Assembly: GCA_035461525.1 (NCBI GenBank)
Contig: DATHVD010000040.1
Coordinates: 1-64,000 of the forward strand
Length of the DNA stretch: 64,000 nucleotides
Origin: JAIBJN01 sp035461525
Lineage (GTDB): Bacteria; Actinomycetota; Thermoleophilia; Gaiellales; Gaiellaceae
Direction: 5' to 3'
The notes under the pieces were generated by a model. It worked only from the letters and a program-made list of their open reading frames with translations. It was not told the DNA's origin and ran no database searches. Of this stretch, positions 27,765 to 35,113 are shown one piece after another (the stretch's first letter is position 1; each line of letters opens with the position of its first letter). Both the position numbers and the translations under genes were made by a program.

Positions 27765-28224
27765 CGCCGTCGCCCTCTCGCTTCAGCTCGTCCGCGATCT
27801 CCTGCTCCCGGCGCGCCGCGGCCACGCGGCCGGCCGCATAGGCGGAGCGCGGGGACTTGCGCACCCGCAGGGAGGCGAGGCCGTGGGCGATGCCCTCGGC
27901 AAGCCCGGAGATCTTCTGGACGGGCCGCACGAGAGCGACCGTCACCGCCCGGACGGCCGTGTCCGCGCTGTCGGCGATGTCGACCGCGCTGTCCGTCATG
28001 CGGTCGACCTTGTCGAGCTGCGCGTTCACGCGTTCCATCGTTCCGGCGGCCTGGTTGATCACCGGGAGCACCTCCCTTTCCAGTCCTTCCAGGAACGACG
28101 AAACCCGTCCAACGGTTCCGCCCAGGCGGACGAGCAGGTACGTGAGGCCGAGCGCGACGAGCACGAGGAACGCGCTCAGCGCGATCCACATGACGTCGAT
28201 GGCCTGGTAGTCCGCCAGCGGCAC
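27754..28224 (-). CDS. DUF948-type membrane-anchored coiled-coil protein
   Basis: A 156-residue protein with one N-terminal transmembrane helix (about residues 11-33, IALSAFLVLVALGLTYLLV), then a long amphipathic helix (RVSSFLEGLEREVLPVINQAAGTMERVNAQLDKVDRM...) typical of DUF948/YtxG-like proteins, and a basic C-terminus. YtxG-type proteins occur in general-stress regulons of Firmicutes, which fits its place upstream of an anti-sigma/sigma pair. It starts 9 nt after mnmA. Confidence 0.72.
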   Translation of the reverse strand: MPLADYQAIDVMWIALSAFLVLVALGLTYLLVRLGGTVGRVSSFLEGLEREVLPVINQAAGTMERVNAQLDKVDRMTDSAVDIADSADTAVRAVTVALVRPVQKISGLAEGIAHGLASLRVRKSPRSAYAAGRVAAARREQEIADELKREGDGGGH

Positions 28225-28233
28225 GCCGTCAGT

Positions 28234-29520
28234 CTATGCGGCCGCCGCGATCAGCCCGGCGCCGACGACCGCGTCGTCCTCGTAGAGCACCGCGGCCTGC
28301 CCCGGCGCGACCCCGTAGGCCGGCGCGTCGAGGTGGAGCCGGAACCCCCGAGGAGCGGGCTCGACCCGGGCCGGCGCTGCCGGAGAGCGGTACCGGAGCT
28401 TCGCGTCGGCTCGCTCGACGGGAACGAAGAGGCGACCCTCCGCGACGGTGATCGTCCGGCGGGCGAGGGACGCGCGCGGGCCCACGACGACGGTGTTCGT
28501 GCGCGGCTCCGTGCGGAGCGCGTAGAGGGGCTCGGGGCTCGCCACGCCGAGGCCGCGGCGCTGGCCGGGCGTGAAGCGCCAGAAGCCCGAGTGGCGGCCG
28601 ACCTCCGCGCCGTCCTCGGCGACGACCGGCCCTTCGCGCGGGTCGAGGCCGCGGCGGGAGAGGAAGTCCCGGTAGTCGTCTCCCGCGAGGAAGCAGGCCT
28701 CCTGACTCTCCGGCCGGGCCGCGGCGGCGAGGTCGGCCGCGTGCGCGCGAGCCCTCGTCTCCGCCTTCGTCTGCTCGCCGAGCGGGAACCAGAGCCGGTC
28801 GAGGACGCGCGGGTCGAGGCGCGCGAGCATGTACGACTGGTCCTTGGACTCGTCGGCGCCGCGGGCGAGGAGGAGCCGGCCGCGGTGCTCGCGAAGGCGG
28901 GCGTAGTGCCCCGTGGCGAGCCTCGCGGCGCCGACGCGGCGGGCGAAGCGAAGGAGCGCGGAGAAGCGGAACGAGCCGTTGCAGCGAACGCACGGGTTTG
29001 GCGTCTCGCCGCGCTCGTACCCGGTGACGAAGGGCGCGACGACCGCGCGCCGGAACGGCTCTCGCAGGTCGAGCGTGACATGCGGGAAGCCGAGCGCGTG
29101 GCAGGTCTCGCGCGCTGCGACGACGGCGGCCGGCGAGCAGCAGGCGCGCTCGGACGCCGCGCCGGCGGGATCCGTCCAGAGGCGAAGAGTGACTCCGACC
29201 GGGCTGTGACCGGCTTCCCGGGCCGCGAGGAGGGCGACCGCGCTGTCGACGCCTCCGCTCATCGCCACGGCGACGCGCGCCGGGTCGAGGCGGGCGGCGA
29301 CGGCGGGCCCGAGCGCGTCGTGGAGCGCATCGAGCGCGAGCGGGGCCCCCGTCGCGGCGGCCGCCTCGAGCAGCGTCAGACCGCGCACGCCCGCACAAAG
29401 TTCTCGTGCTCCGGGGCCCTCGCCGCGCGCGGAGACGATGCGTCCGGCTTCGACCCCGAGTCCGATCCAGGCCAGGTCGCCGCCGCGAGCGGCGTTGCCG
29501 ATCAGGTCAGCGTTCGCCAT
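28234..29520 (-). CDS. mnmA: tRNA 2-thiouridine(34) synthase MnmA with N-terminal IscU-like extension
   Basis: Thiolates U34 of Lys, Glu and Gln tRNAs. The catalytic part starts late: the PP-loop AMSGGVDSAV lies at residues 86-95, whereas ordinary MnmA has it near residue 10. Catalytic cysteines are in NPCVRCN (Cys177) and ESQEACFL (Cys276); GHYAR and KDQSYML are also present. The first about 60 residues (GNAARGGDLAWIGLGVEAG, ARELCAGVRGLTLLEAAA) resemble the IscU/NifU scaffold fold with its cysteine ligands mostly lost. That resemblance is by eye. A candidate structured RNA precedes the gene. Confidence 0.88.
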   Translation of the reverse strand: MANADLIGNAARGGDLAWIGLGVEAGRIVSARGEGPGARELCAGVRGLTLLEAAAATGAPLALDALHDALGPAVAARLDPARVAVAMSGGVDSAVALLAAREAGHSPVGVTLRLWTDPAGAASERACCSPAAVVAARETCHALGFPHVTLDLREPFRRAVVAPFVTGYERGETPNPCVRCNGSFRFSALLRFARRVGAARLATGHYARLREHRGRLLLARGADESKDQSYMLARLDPRVLDRLWFPLGEQTKAETRARAHAADLAAAARPESQEACFLAGDDYRDFLSRRGLDPREGPVVAEDGAEVGRHSGFWRFTPGQRRGLGVASPEPLYALRTEPRTNTVVVGPRASLARRTITVAEGRLFVPVERADAKLRYRSPAAPARVEPAPRGFRLHLDAPAYGVAPGQAAVLYEDDAVVGAGLIAAAA

Positions 29521-29530
29521 GGGAAAAGGT

Positions 29531-29679
29531 AGTGCTCCACTCCGCCGATGAAGCTCCCGTGCGTGAGAACCTGGCGTGCCAGGTGGGCGCCCTGCCGACC
29601 CGAAGACCGAACCCGGGCACCCTTTCTCTAGGTGTTGGTTCTACATATGCGCACGGTGCCACGCACGGAGTCGAGCACT
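29531..29679 (-). ncRNA. Candidate structured RNA upstream of mnmA, 6S-like layout
   Basis: The 150-nt non-coding interval forms a closed structure on the minus strand. The terminal stem is AGTGCTC with GAGCACT, continued by ACTCCG with CGGAGT and TGCGT with ACGCA. Inside are a GGGTGCCC/GGGCGCCC pairing and an ACCTGG-CACG-CCAGGT hairpin. A TAGAGT -10 box lies 6 nt before the first paired base, so the predicted 5' end coincides with the terminal stem. Length and long closing stem fit 6S RNA, and parts look familiar from actinobacterial 6S, but I cannot run a covariance model. A 5' regulatory leader of mnmA is the alternative. Confidence 0.5.
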
Positions 29680-29685
29680 GGGCTC

Positions 29686-29691
29686 ACTCTA
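29686..29691 (-). promoter_or_regulatory. -10 box for the structured RNA upstream of mnmA
   Basis: TAGAGT on the minus strand, 6 nt before the terminal stem of the candidate RNA, with a weak GGGACC about 18 nt further upstream. It lies just past the stop of the RlpA-like gene. Confidence 0.5.
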
Positions 29692-29719
29692 GCGGACGGC
29701 CCGCGGGAGGGTCCCCGGC

Positions 29720-30118
29720 TCAGCCGGCGAAGCGCCAGCGAACGTCGGCCTCGCCGGCGAGCCCGAGCTCCTCCGCGAGCGCCGGGGAGACGTCGAACGC
29801 CCGGCCGGTGTCGACCGGGCCCCGAGCGACGACCTCCGCCTGCGCCTGGCGGCCCCGGTAGGCGAGGACGAGGCGGGCACCGCAGGGAAGGACCGGATGG
29901 GCGACGCCGACAGTGCCGGCCTCGAGCGTCAGCCCGCAGTCGGTCGGCTCCTCGGCGACGACGAAGATCCCGACCCGGGCTTCCGTCCACTGGACGACGG
30001 ACGCGGGCGGCTCTCCGGGGTCGTCTCCCGCCGCACGCGTGAGCGCGATCGCCCCCAGCGCGCCGATCAGCGCGACCCCGGCCAGCGCGGCCTGGCGCCG
30101 CACGAGCCCCCCGGGCAT
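29720..30118 (-). CDS. RlpA-like double-psi beta-barrel protein, membrane-anchored
   Basis: A 132-residue protein with an N-terminal signal anchor (LVRRQAALAGVALIGALGAIALT) and a C-terminal double-psi beta-barrel of RlpA type: GTVGVAHPVLPCGARLVLAYRGRQAQAEVVARGPVDTGRAFDVSPALAEELGL, in which G-VAHP-LPCGARL, RGP and DVSPALAEELG correspond to the family core. RlpA domains bind or cleave denuded glycan at septa. The catalytic Asp/His are not both evident, so activity is uncertain. The ATG overlaps the upstream gene's stop by 4 nt. Confidence 0.7.
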   Translation of the reverse strand: MPGGLVRRQAALAGVALIGALGAIALTRAAGDDPGEPPASVVQWTEARVGIFVVAEEPTDCGLTLEAGTVGVAHPVLPCGARLVLAYRGRQAQAEVVARGPVDTGRAFDVSPALAEELGLAGEADVRWRFAG

Positions 30119-30522
30119 CAGCCGGCGTGCTCGAGCAGGTCGCCGAACGACTCGCGGACGAGCCCGTCGAACTCGGTCGGAAGCGACCCGTCCCGGGCGG
30201 CGAACTGACGCAGGTGGACGAAGAGGTACGACCACTCCTCGTACCGGTCCGGATCGCGGGTGCTCTCGTCGCGGGCCCGCCGCTCGAGGTCCCAGAGGTT
30301 CCACTGCTCCTGGGGCGCGGGCGCCGGCGGGAGGATCGGGGGCGGGAGGCCCTCCTCCTGCACGTCGGCTTCGCGATGCAGGGACGTGACGTGGCGCCGG
30401 AAGGCGTCGAGGGCCTCCTGCACCTTGACTCTGTCGAACCCGTCGGCGGCGTTCGGGAGATCCTCGAACCGCGGCAACGGCGTGAGCCGCGGGAGGGCCC
30501 GACCTCGCTCTTGGGTCGACAT
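30118..30522 (-). CDS. Protein of unknown function
   Basis: A 134-residue soluble-looking protein I do not recognise. It has a proline-rich centre (PPPILPPAPAPQ), then a helical part NLWDLERRARDESTRDPDRYEEWSYLFVHLRQFA and a C-terminal DGLVRESFGDLLEHAG. There is no signal peptide or membrane segment. It overlaps the RlpA-like gene by 4 nt, so the two are co-expressed and may act together at the envelope. The N-terminus and the tryptophan-rich end suggest an adaptor rather than an enzyme, which is inference. Confidence 0.65.
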   Translation of the reverse strand: MSTQERGRALPRLTPLPRFEDLPNAADGFDRVKVQEALDAFRRHVTSLHREADVQEEGLPPPILPPAPAPQEQWNLWDLERRARDESTRDPDRYEEWSYLFVHLRQFAARDGSLPTEFDGLVRESFGDLLEHAG

Positions 30523-30606
30523 GCTGGCTACGCCTCCCCTCCGCGTCGTGAGCGCAGGTTCGACAGAAGTATGCCTTTCCTCATCGGCTGGTTCGGGAGC
30601 CGTCCT

Positions 30607-32349
30607 TTAGTCCGACTTTCTCAGAAGCTGGATTCCGAGCTCCCGGAGCTGTTCCTCCTCCACCTCCGAGGGCGCGCCGCTCATCGGGTCGAGTCCGGCC
30701 TGGTTCTTGGGGAACGCGATCATGTCGCGGAGGTTCGACTCCCGCCCCAGCGCCATCAGCATCCGCTCGATCCCGAAGGCGATCCCGCCGTGCGGCGGCG
30801 CGCCCATCGAGAGCGCCTCGAGGAGGAACCCGAACTTGCGCCGCTGGTCCTCCTCCGAGAGACGGAGGACGTCGAAGATCCGAGCCTGGAGCTCGGGCTC
30901 GTGGATCCGGAACGAGCCGCCCCCGATCTCGATCCCGTTGACGACGAGGTCGTAGGCGAGCGCCGGCGCGGCGCCCGGATCTTCCTGGAGGAGCTCCTCC
31001 GCGCCCGGGGCCGGGCGCGTGAACGGATGGTGCACGGCCTTCCAGCGGCCCTCGTCCTCGTCCAGCTCGAAGAGCGGGAAATCCGTCACCCAGACGAACC
31101 GCCACGCCTGCTCGTCGATCAGCTCCAGCTCGCGGCCGAGGTGCAGCCGCAGCGCGCCGAGCACGCGCGCGACCCTGTCGGGCTCGTCTGCCCCGAAGAG
31201 GACGGTCGAGCCCGGATCGGAGCGGAAGAGCGCCAGCTCGTCATCCGAGAGGAACTTGGCGATCGGCGACCGGACCTCGCCGACCTCGCCGTAGACGAGG
31301 TACGCGAGCCCCCTCGCCCCCCACTCCTTCGCCACCTCCTCGAGCTTCCCGAGCTCGGCGCGCGAGAAGGCCTGCGGGACGCGCAGGAACCGAACGGCGG
31401 GCGCGTTCGCGAAGACGCCGAACTCCGACCCGCGCGTGGCTTCGGTCGCGTCCTCGATCTCGAACCCGAAGCGGAGGTCCGGCTTGTCGCTCCCGTAGCG
31501 TGCCTGCGCCTCGGCGTGGGTGATGCGGGCGAACGGCGTCTCGATCTCCTCGCCGATGCACGCGCGCCAAACCTCGGCGCACATCCGCTCCATGAGCCCG
31601 AAGAGATACTCCCGGTCGGGGAAGGCCATCTCGACGTCGAGCTGCGTGATCTCCTGGACGCGGTCGGCGCGGAGGTCCTCGTCCCGGAAGCAGATGGCGA
31701 TCTGGTAGTAGCGGTCGAACCCGCCGATCACGAGGAGCTGCTTGAGGATCTGCGGCGACTGCGGCAGGGCGAAGAAGCGGCCCTGCTGCAGCCGGCTGGG
31801 GACGATGAAGTCGCGGGCGCCCTCGGGCGTCGGCTTGAAGAGGATCGGCGTCTGGATGTCGAGGAAGCCGTCCGCTTCCACGACGCGCCGGATCGTCGAG
31901 ACCAGCGTGGCACGCCGCTGGATGTTCCGCTGCATCCGCGGTCGGCGAAGGTCGAGCCAGCGGTAGCGGAGGCGCAGGGTCTCGTCCACCCCCTCCTCGT
32001 CGAGCTGGAAGGGGAGCGGCGGGCACCGCGAGATGATCTCGAGCGAGTCCACCTGCAGCTCGACCTCCCCGGTCGGGAGGTTGGGATTGACCGCCCCCGG
32101 GGCCCGATGCACGACCTCGCCCTGGGCGCGGAGCAGAAACTCGTTGCGGACGGCGTGCGCCGCCCCGAGCGCCTCGGGGGCGCGCTCCGGGTTGACGACG
32201 AGCTGGCAGACGCCCGAGCGGTCGCGTAGGTCGACGAACACGAGCCCGCCGTGGTCGCGCCGCGTGTCCGCCCACCCGGAGAGCACGAGCCGCTCCCCGG
32301 CGTGCTCGGCCCGCACCTCCCCGCACATGAGGTCACGCCATTTCCTCAC
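30607..32349 (-). CDS. aspS: Aspartate-tRNA ligase
   Basis: A 580-residue bacterial-type AspRS. N-terminal OB-fold anticodon-binding domain (VLSGWADTRRDHGGLVFVDLRDRSGVCQLVVNP), then class-II catalytic domain with motif 1 around FLDIQTPILFKPTPEGARDF, SPQILKQLLVIGGFDRYYQIAICFRDEDLRADRVQEITQLD (motif 2) and GGIAFGIERMLMAL (motif 3), with the GAD insertion between. Whether it is discriminating or also charges tRNA-Asn cannot be read here; gatCAB is not in the window. The GTG overlaps the hisS stop by 4 nt. Confidence 0.96.
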   Translation of the reverse strand: MRKWRDLMCGEVRAEHAGERLVLSGWADTRRDHGGLVFVDLRDRSGVCQLVVNPERAPEALGAAHAVRNEFLLRAQGEVVHRAPGAVNPNLPTGEVELQVDSLEIISRCPPLPFQLDEEGVDETLRLRYRWLDLRRPRMQRNIQRRATLVSTIRRVVEADGFLDIQTPILFKPTPEGARDFIVPSRLQQGRFFALPQSPQILKQLLVIGGFDRYYQIAICFRDEDLRADRVQEITQLDVEMAFPDREYLFGLMERMCAEVWRACIGEEIETPFARITHAEAQARYGSDKPDLRFGFEIEDATEATRGSEFGVFANAPAVRFLRVPQAFSRAELGKLEEVAKEWGARGLAYLVYGEVGEVRSPIAKFLSDDELALFRSDPGSTVLFGADEPDRVARVLGALRLHLGRELELIDEQAWRFVWVTDFPLFELDEDEGRWKAVHHPFTRPAPGAEELLQEDPGAAPALAYDLVVNGIEIGGGSFRIHEPELQARIFDVLRLSEEDQRRKFGFLLEALSMGAPPHGGIAFGIERMLMALGRESNLRDMIAFPKNQAGLDPMSGAPSEVEEEQLRELGIQLLRKSD

Positions 32350-33656
32350 TCTCGTTCCTCGCTCGTCACACCTCGCGCGCCACGGGTGCGGTTTTCGGCT
32401 GTACGCTCGAAAGCGGGTGGTGGGCCGGGGTGCCCCAACACGAAGGAGGCGATCTCGGAGGCCGGGAAGGCCCCGACATCCGCTCCGGACTCGCGCAGCG
32501 TCGCCTCGCCGCCGGCGACCCGCACGACCAGCCTGGCTCGAAGGCGGCCCGCCTGCGTCATCTGGCCCTTCTTCGACCGTCCCGCATAGTCGAGATCCGT
32601 GCGCAGGCCGGCGCGGCGTAGCTCGGCCACCTGCGCGAGCACGGCGGGGCGATCCACCTCCCCCTCCGTGACGACGTAGACGTCGAGGGCCGCCTCCTCC
32701 GGATCCTGCGTCATGGACATCGCCGACCGCTCGACTCCCGCGGCCCAGCCGACTCCCGGAGTCGGCGGGCCGCCGATCTCCTCGATCAGGTCGTCGTAGC
32801 GGCCCCCGGCGCAGATCGTCGCCTGCGCGGCGTCCAGGTCGTCGTTGCCGAACTCGAACACCGTCCGCGTGTAGTAGTCGAGACCGCGGACGAGCGTCGG
32901 CACGATCTCGTAGGCGACCCCGTACGCGTCGAGGAACGCCCGCACCTCGGCGAAGTGCTCCCGGCAGGCCGGACAGAGGGACTCGCCTATGGTCGGGGCC
33001 TCGGCGAGCACGTTGCGCACCGACTCGTTCTTGCTGTCGAAGACCCGTAGCGGGCTCACGTCGGCGCGGCGGAGCGTCTCGGGATCGAGATCGTCACGCC
33101 GGTCCGCGAGGAACGCGCGGAGGCGCTCGACGTACGCCGGCCGGCACGTCCTGTCGCCGATCGAGTTCAGCTCGAGCCTGGTGTGGGCGATCCCGGCGAG
33201 CCGCTCGATCTCGGTGTAGAGCTGGATCAGCTCTGCGTCGACCGCCGGGTCGTCCGAGCCCATCGCCTCGAAGCCGATCTGCCAGAACTCCCTGTACCGT
33301 CCCCTCTGGGGCGCGGCGTAGCGGAACATCGGGCCCACGTAGAACGTCTTCACGGGCTGCGGCTCCCGGTGGAGCCCATGCTCCAGGTACGCCCGCGCGA
33401 CCGGTGCGGTGCCCTCGGGCCGAAGCGTCAGGGACCGTCCGCCGCGATCCTCGAACGTGTACATCTCCTTCTGGACGACGTCCGAGCCGGCGCCCGACGT
33501 CCGGGCGAAGAGCTCCGTGTCCTCGAACGTCGGCGTGACGATGCGGCCGTAGCGGTAGACGTCGGCGACGCGCTCGGCCGCCTCGATCACCGCGCGCGGG
33601 CGCGGCTGGTCGCGGGGGAGGACGTCGAGCGTCCCGCGCGGAGCCTCGATCCTCAC
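32346..33656 (-). CDS. hisS: Histidine-tRNA ligase
   Basis: A 436-residue class-II enzyme. EAPRGTLDVLPRDQPR at the start, LTLRPEGTAPVARAYLEHGL (motif 1/2 region), FRYAAPQRGRYREFWQIGFEAMGS, the HisA motifs LVRGLDYYTRTVFEF and GGRYDDLIEEIGG, then an anticodon-binding domain (LDVYVVTEG ... LRTDLDYAGRSKKGQMTQA). The normal C-terminus ends around ASEIASFVLG. Here the frame runs on for about 30 residues through an interspersed repeat before stopping on the aspS start. The GTG start overlaps the upstream hydrolase stop by 4 nt. hisS-aspS linkage is common. Confidence 0.95.
   Translation of the reverse strand: MRIEAPRGTLDVLPRDQPRPRAVIEAAERVADVYRYGRIVTPTFEDTELFARTSGAGSDVVQKEMYTFEDRGGRSLTLRPEGTAPVARAYLEHGLHREPQPVKTFYVGPMFRYAAPQRGRYREFWQIGFEAMGSDDPAVDAELIQLYTEIERLAGIAHTRLELNSIGDRTCRPAYVERLRAFLADRRDDLDPETLRRADVSPLRVFDSKNESVRNVLAEAPTIGESLCPACREHFAEVRAFLDAYGVAYEIVPTLVRGLDYYTRTVFEFGNDDLDAAQATICAGGRYDDLIEEIGGPPTPGVGWAAGVERSAMSMTQDPEEAALDVYVVTEGEVDRPAVLAQVAELRRAGLRTDLDYAGRSKKGQMTQAGRLRARLVVRVAGGEATLRESGADVGAFPASEIASFVLGHPGPPPAFERTAENRTRGARGVTSEERE
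32376..32437. repeat. Triple-hairpin interspersed repeat, copy 3 (inside the hisS 3' end)
   Basis: The core is identical to copy 2 over more than 35 bp and includes the CGCT-CGAA-AGCG hairpin and GGGCCGGGGTGCCC. The first stem is weak in this copy. The repeat is read in frame by hisS and supplies most of its last 30 codons, just before the aspS start. Confidence 0.65.
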
Positions 33657-34300
33657 TGGGCCGCGGCCCGGAGCTCGCCGAGAAACGGGTTCGTCGCCAG
33701 CTCCCGCCCGAGCGTCGTCGCGGGGCCGTGGCCCGGGTAGACGACGGTCTCCGGCGGCAGGCGCCCGGCGAGCGTGCGGATCGAGTCGATCAGCGCCTCC
33801 CAGCTGTCGCCCGGACGGTCGGTTCTCCCCACCGAGCCGGCGAAGAGCACGTCGCCCGAGAACAGGCAGCCGTCGGCAGCGTAGGCGAGATGCTCGGATG
33901 TGTGCCCGGGAACCTTCAGCGCCCGGAAGGCGATGCCGGCGAGGGAGAGCTCCTCGTCCCCCTGGAGCAGCACCTCGGCCACGTGTCCCTCGAGCTCGAC
34001 GTCGAGCCCGGGCGGGAGGTGCTCGGCAGGCCGCGCCAGCCGGTCGCGGTCGCCGGCGGCCACGTGCACCGGAGCGCCGGTCGCGGCGGCCGTCTCGGCG
34101 ACCCCCGCGACGTGATCGACGTCGCCGTGGGTGACGAGGATCCCCGCGCAGCTCGCCCCCGCGAGGGCGCCGACCACGGCCCGGGCCGCCCCGGGCCAGC
34201 CGGGATCCACCACGACGCCCTCCTGCGCCCCGGGCCGGCGCACGACGTAGCAGTTCGACTGGAAGGGCCCGAGGGGAAGCTGGACGACGTCGAGGCTCAT
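33653..34300 (-). CDS. MBL-fold metallo-hydrolase, glyoxalase II-like
   Basis: A 215-residue metallo-beta-lactamase-fold protein: LPLGPFQSNCYVVRRP, VVVDPGWPG, the metal motif THGDVDHVAGV, PGHTSEHLAYAADGCLFSGDVLFAGSVGRTD with the bridging Asp, and a final YPGHGPATTLGREL. The canonical HxHxDH reads H-G-D-V-D-H, so the second histidine ligand is an aspartate. This would alter one metal site, and the substrate is unknown. A TAGACT box lies 9 nt before the ATG. hisS and aspS follow with 4-nt overlaps, so the hydrolase is the promoter-proximal gene of a tRNA-ligase operon. Confidence 0.87.
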   Translation of the reverse strand: MSLDVVQLPLGPFQSNCYVVRRPGAQEGVVVDPGWPGAARAVVGALAGASCAGILVTHGDVDHVAGVAETAAATGAPVHVAAGDRDRLARPAEHLPPGLDVELEGHVAEVLLQGDEELSLAGIAFRALKVPGHTSEHLAYAADGCLFSGDVLFAGSVGRTDRPGDSWEALIDSIRTLAGRLPPETVVYPGHGPATTLGRELATNPFLGELRAAAQ

Positions 34301-34309
34301 CGGTCGCGG

Positions 34310-34329
34310 AGTCTAACCCGCAGTAGACT
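34310..34329. promoter_or_regulatory. Back-to-back -10 boxes of two leaderless promoters
   Basis: TAGACT occurs on the minus strand 9 nt before the hydrolase ATG and again on the plus strand 9 nt before the cupin ATG. The two divergent genes therefore share a 38-bp intergenic region with almost no space for separate regulators or untranslated leaders. Confidence 0.6.
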
Positions 34330-34338
34330 GCGCTCCCG

Positions 34339-34689
34339 ATGGACACCTGGGAGCTGCTCGGAATCGAGACTCCCGGCGGGAGTCGCTCGCCGGTCGTGCT
34401 GCGGAGCGAGGACGAGGCGCGGGCGGTGCTCATCGGCCTCGAGCCCGGCCAGGAGCTCGGGGAGCACCAGGTCAAGGAGCACCTCTGGCTCGTGGTCGTC
34501 GAGGGCTCCGTGACGATGCAGGCGGGCGGCGAGATGGTCGAGGCTCCTGCCGGCACTCTCGCGCGCTTCGAGCCCGACGAGCGTCACGCCATCGCCAGCG
34601 GCGAAGGCGCGAAGATCCTCCTCCTGCTCGCGCCGTGGCCGGGGGACGGCCATTACCGCGGCCAGGAGAAGGCCCAGGGCGCCGGCTAG
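34339..34689 (+). CDS. Cupin-domain protein
   Basis: A 116-residue single-cupin protein: ARAVLIGLEPGQELGEHQVKEHLWLVVVEGSVTMQAGGE carries the first cupin motif (G-x5-H-x-x-x-E type with His and Glu ligands) and APAGTLARFEPDERHAIAS the second with a conserved His. Such proteins are metal-dependent enzymes or small-molecule sensors, and no substrate can be named. It is transcribed divergently from the hydrolase-hisS-aspS operon, and its end meets the opposite-strand gene with a 4-bp overlap. Confidence 0.85.
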   Translation: MDTWELLGIETPGGSRSPVVLRSEDEARAVLIGLEPGQELGEHQVKEHLWLVVVEGSVTMQAGGEMVEAPAGTLARFEPDERHAIASGEGAKILLLLAPWPGDGHYRGQEKAQGAG

Positions 34690-35111
34690 CCCTTCGTCGA
34701 CCGGCCGCCGCCCGCCCGGTCCCGCTCCCAGCGGCGAAGCATCATCCGGTAGACGAACAGGTCGACCACGTAGCTGAAGGGCATGAAGAAGGCGAGGAGC
34801 AGGACGACGTTGAACACGAGGGTGGCCGGCTGGATGTCCGGCGTCGTCACGTAGATGAAGATCGCGATCAGCGGCGCGAAGATGGCGGTGCGCCTCAGGA
34901 CGCGCCGGAGAGACGGCTGCGGGACCGGGCGCCCGCGCCTGTCCACGGGGCCGTGGTGCTTCTTCACCTCCGCGACCTGGCCGTTCCTCGCCGCGTCCGC
35001 CGCGCGGGGGCTCTCGAGCGGGATCTCCTCCCCCTCCTCCGTCTCGAGCACGTATTCGTACTCGTGACGCTTGAGCTTCTCGCGGCGGCGGCGCTGCTTC
35101 CTGCTGGGCAC
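34686..35111 (-). CDS. Small membrane protein, last gene of the hut operon
   Basis: A 141-residue protein of unknown function. A very basic N-terminus (PSRKQRRRREKLKRHEYEYVLETEEGEEI) and another basic patch precede two transmembrane helices (about residues 73-90 and 95-118), followed by a basic tail. The cytoplasmic N-domain could bind nucleic acid or acidic lipids, but nothing specific is recognised. The GTG start was chosen for its 2-nt spacing after the upstream small membrane gene. The longer frame upstream is shadow. Confidence 0.6.
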   Translation of the reverse strand: MPSRKQRRRREKLKRHEYEYVLETEEGEEIPLESPRAADAARNGQVAEVKKHHGPVDRRGRPVPQPSLRRVLRRTAIFAPLIAIFIYVTTPDIQPATLVFNVVLLLAFFMPFSYVVDLFVYRMMLRRWERDRAGGGRSTKG

Positions 35112-35113
35112 GT

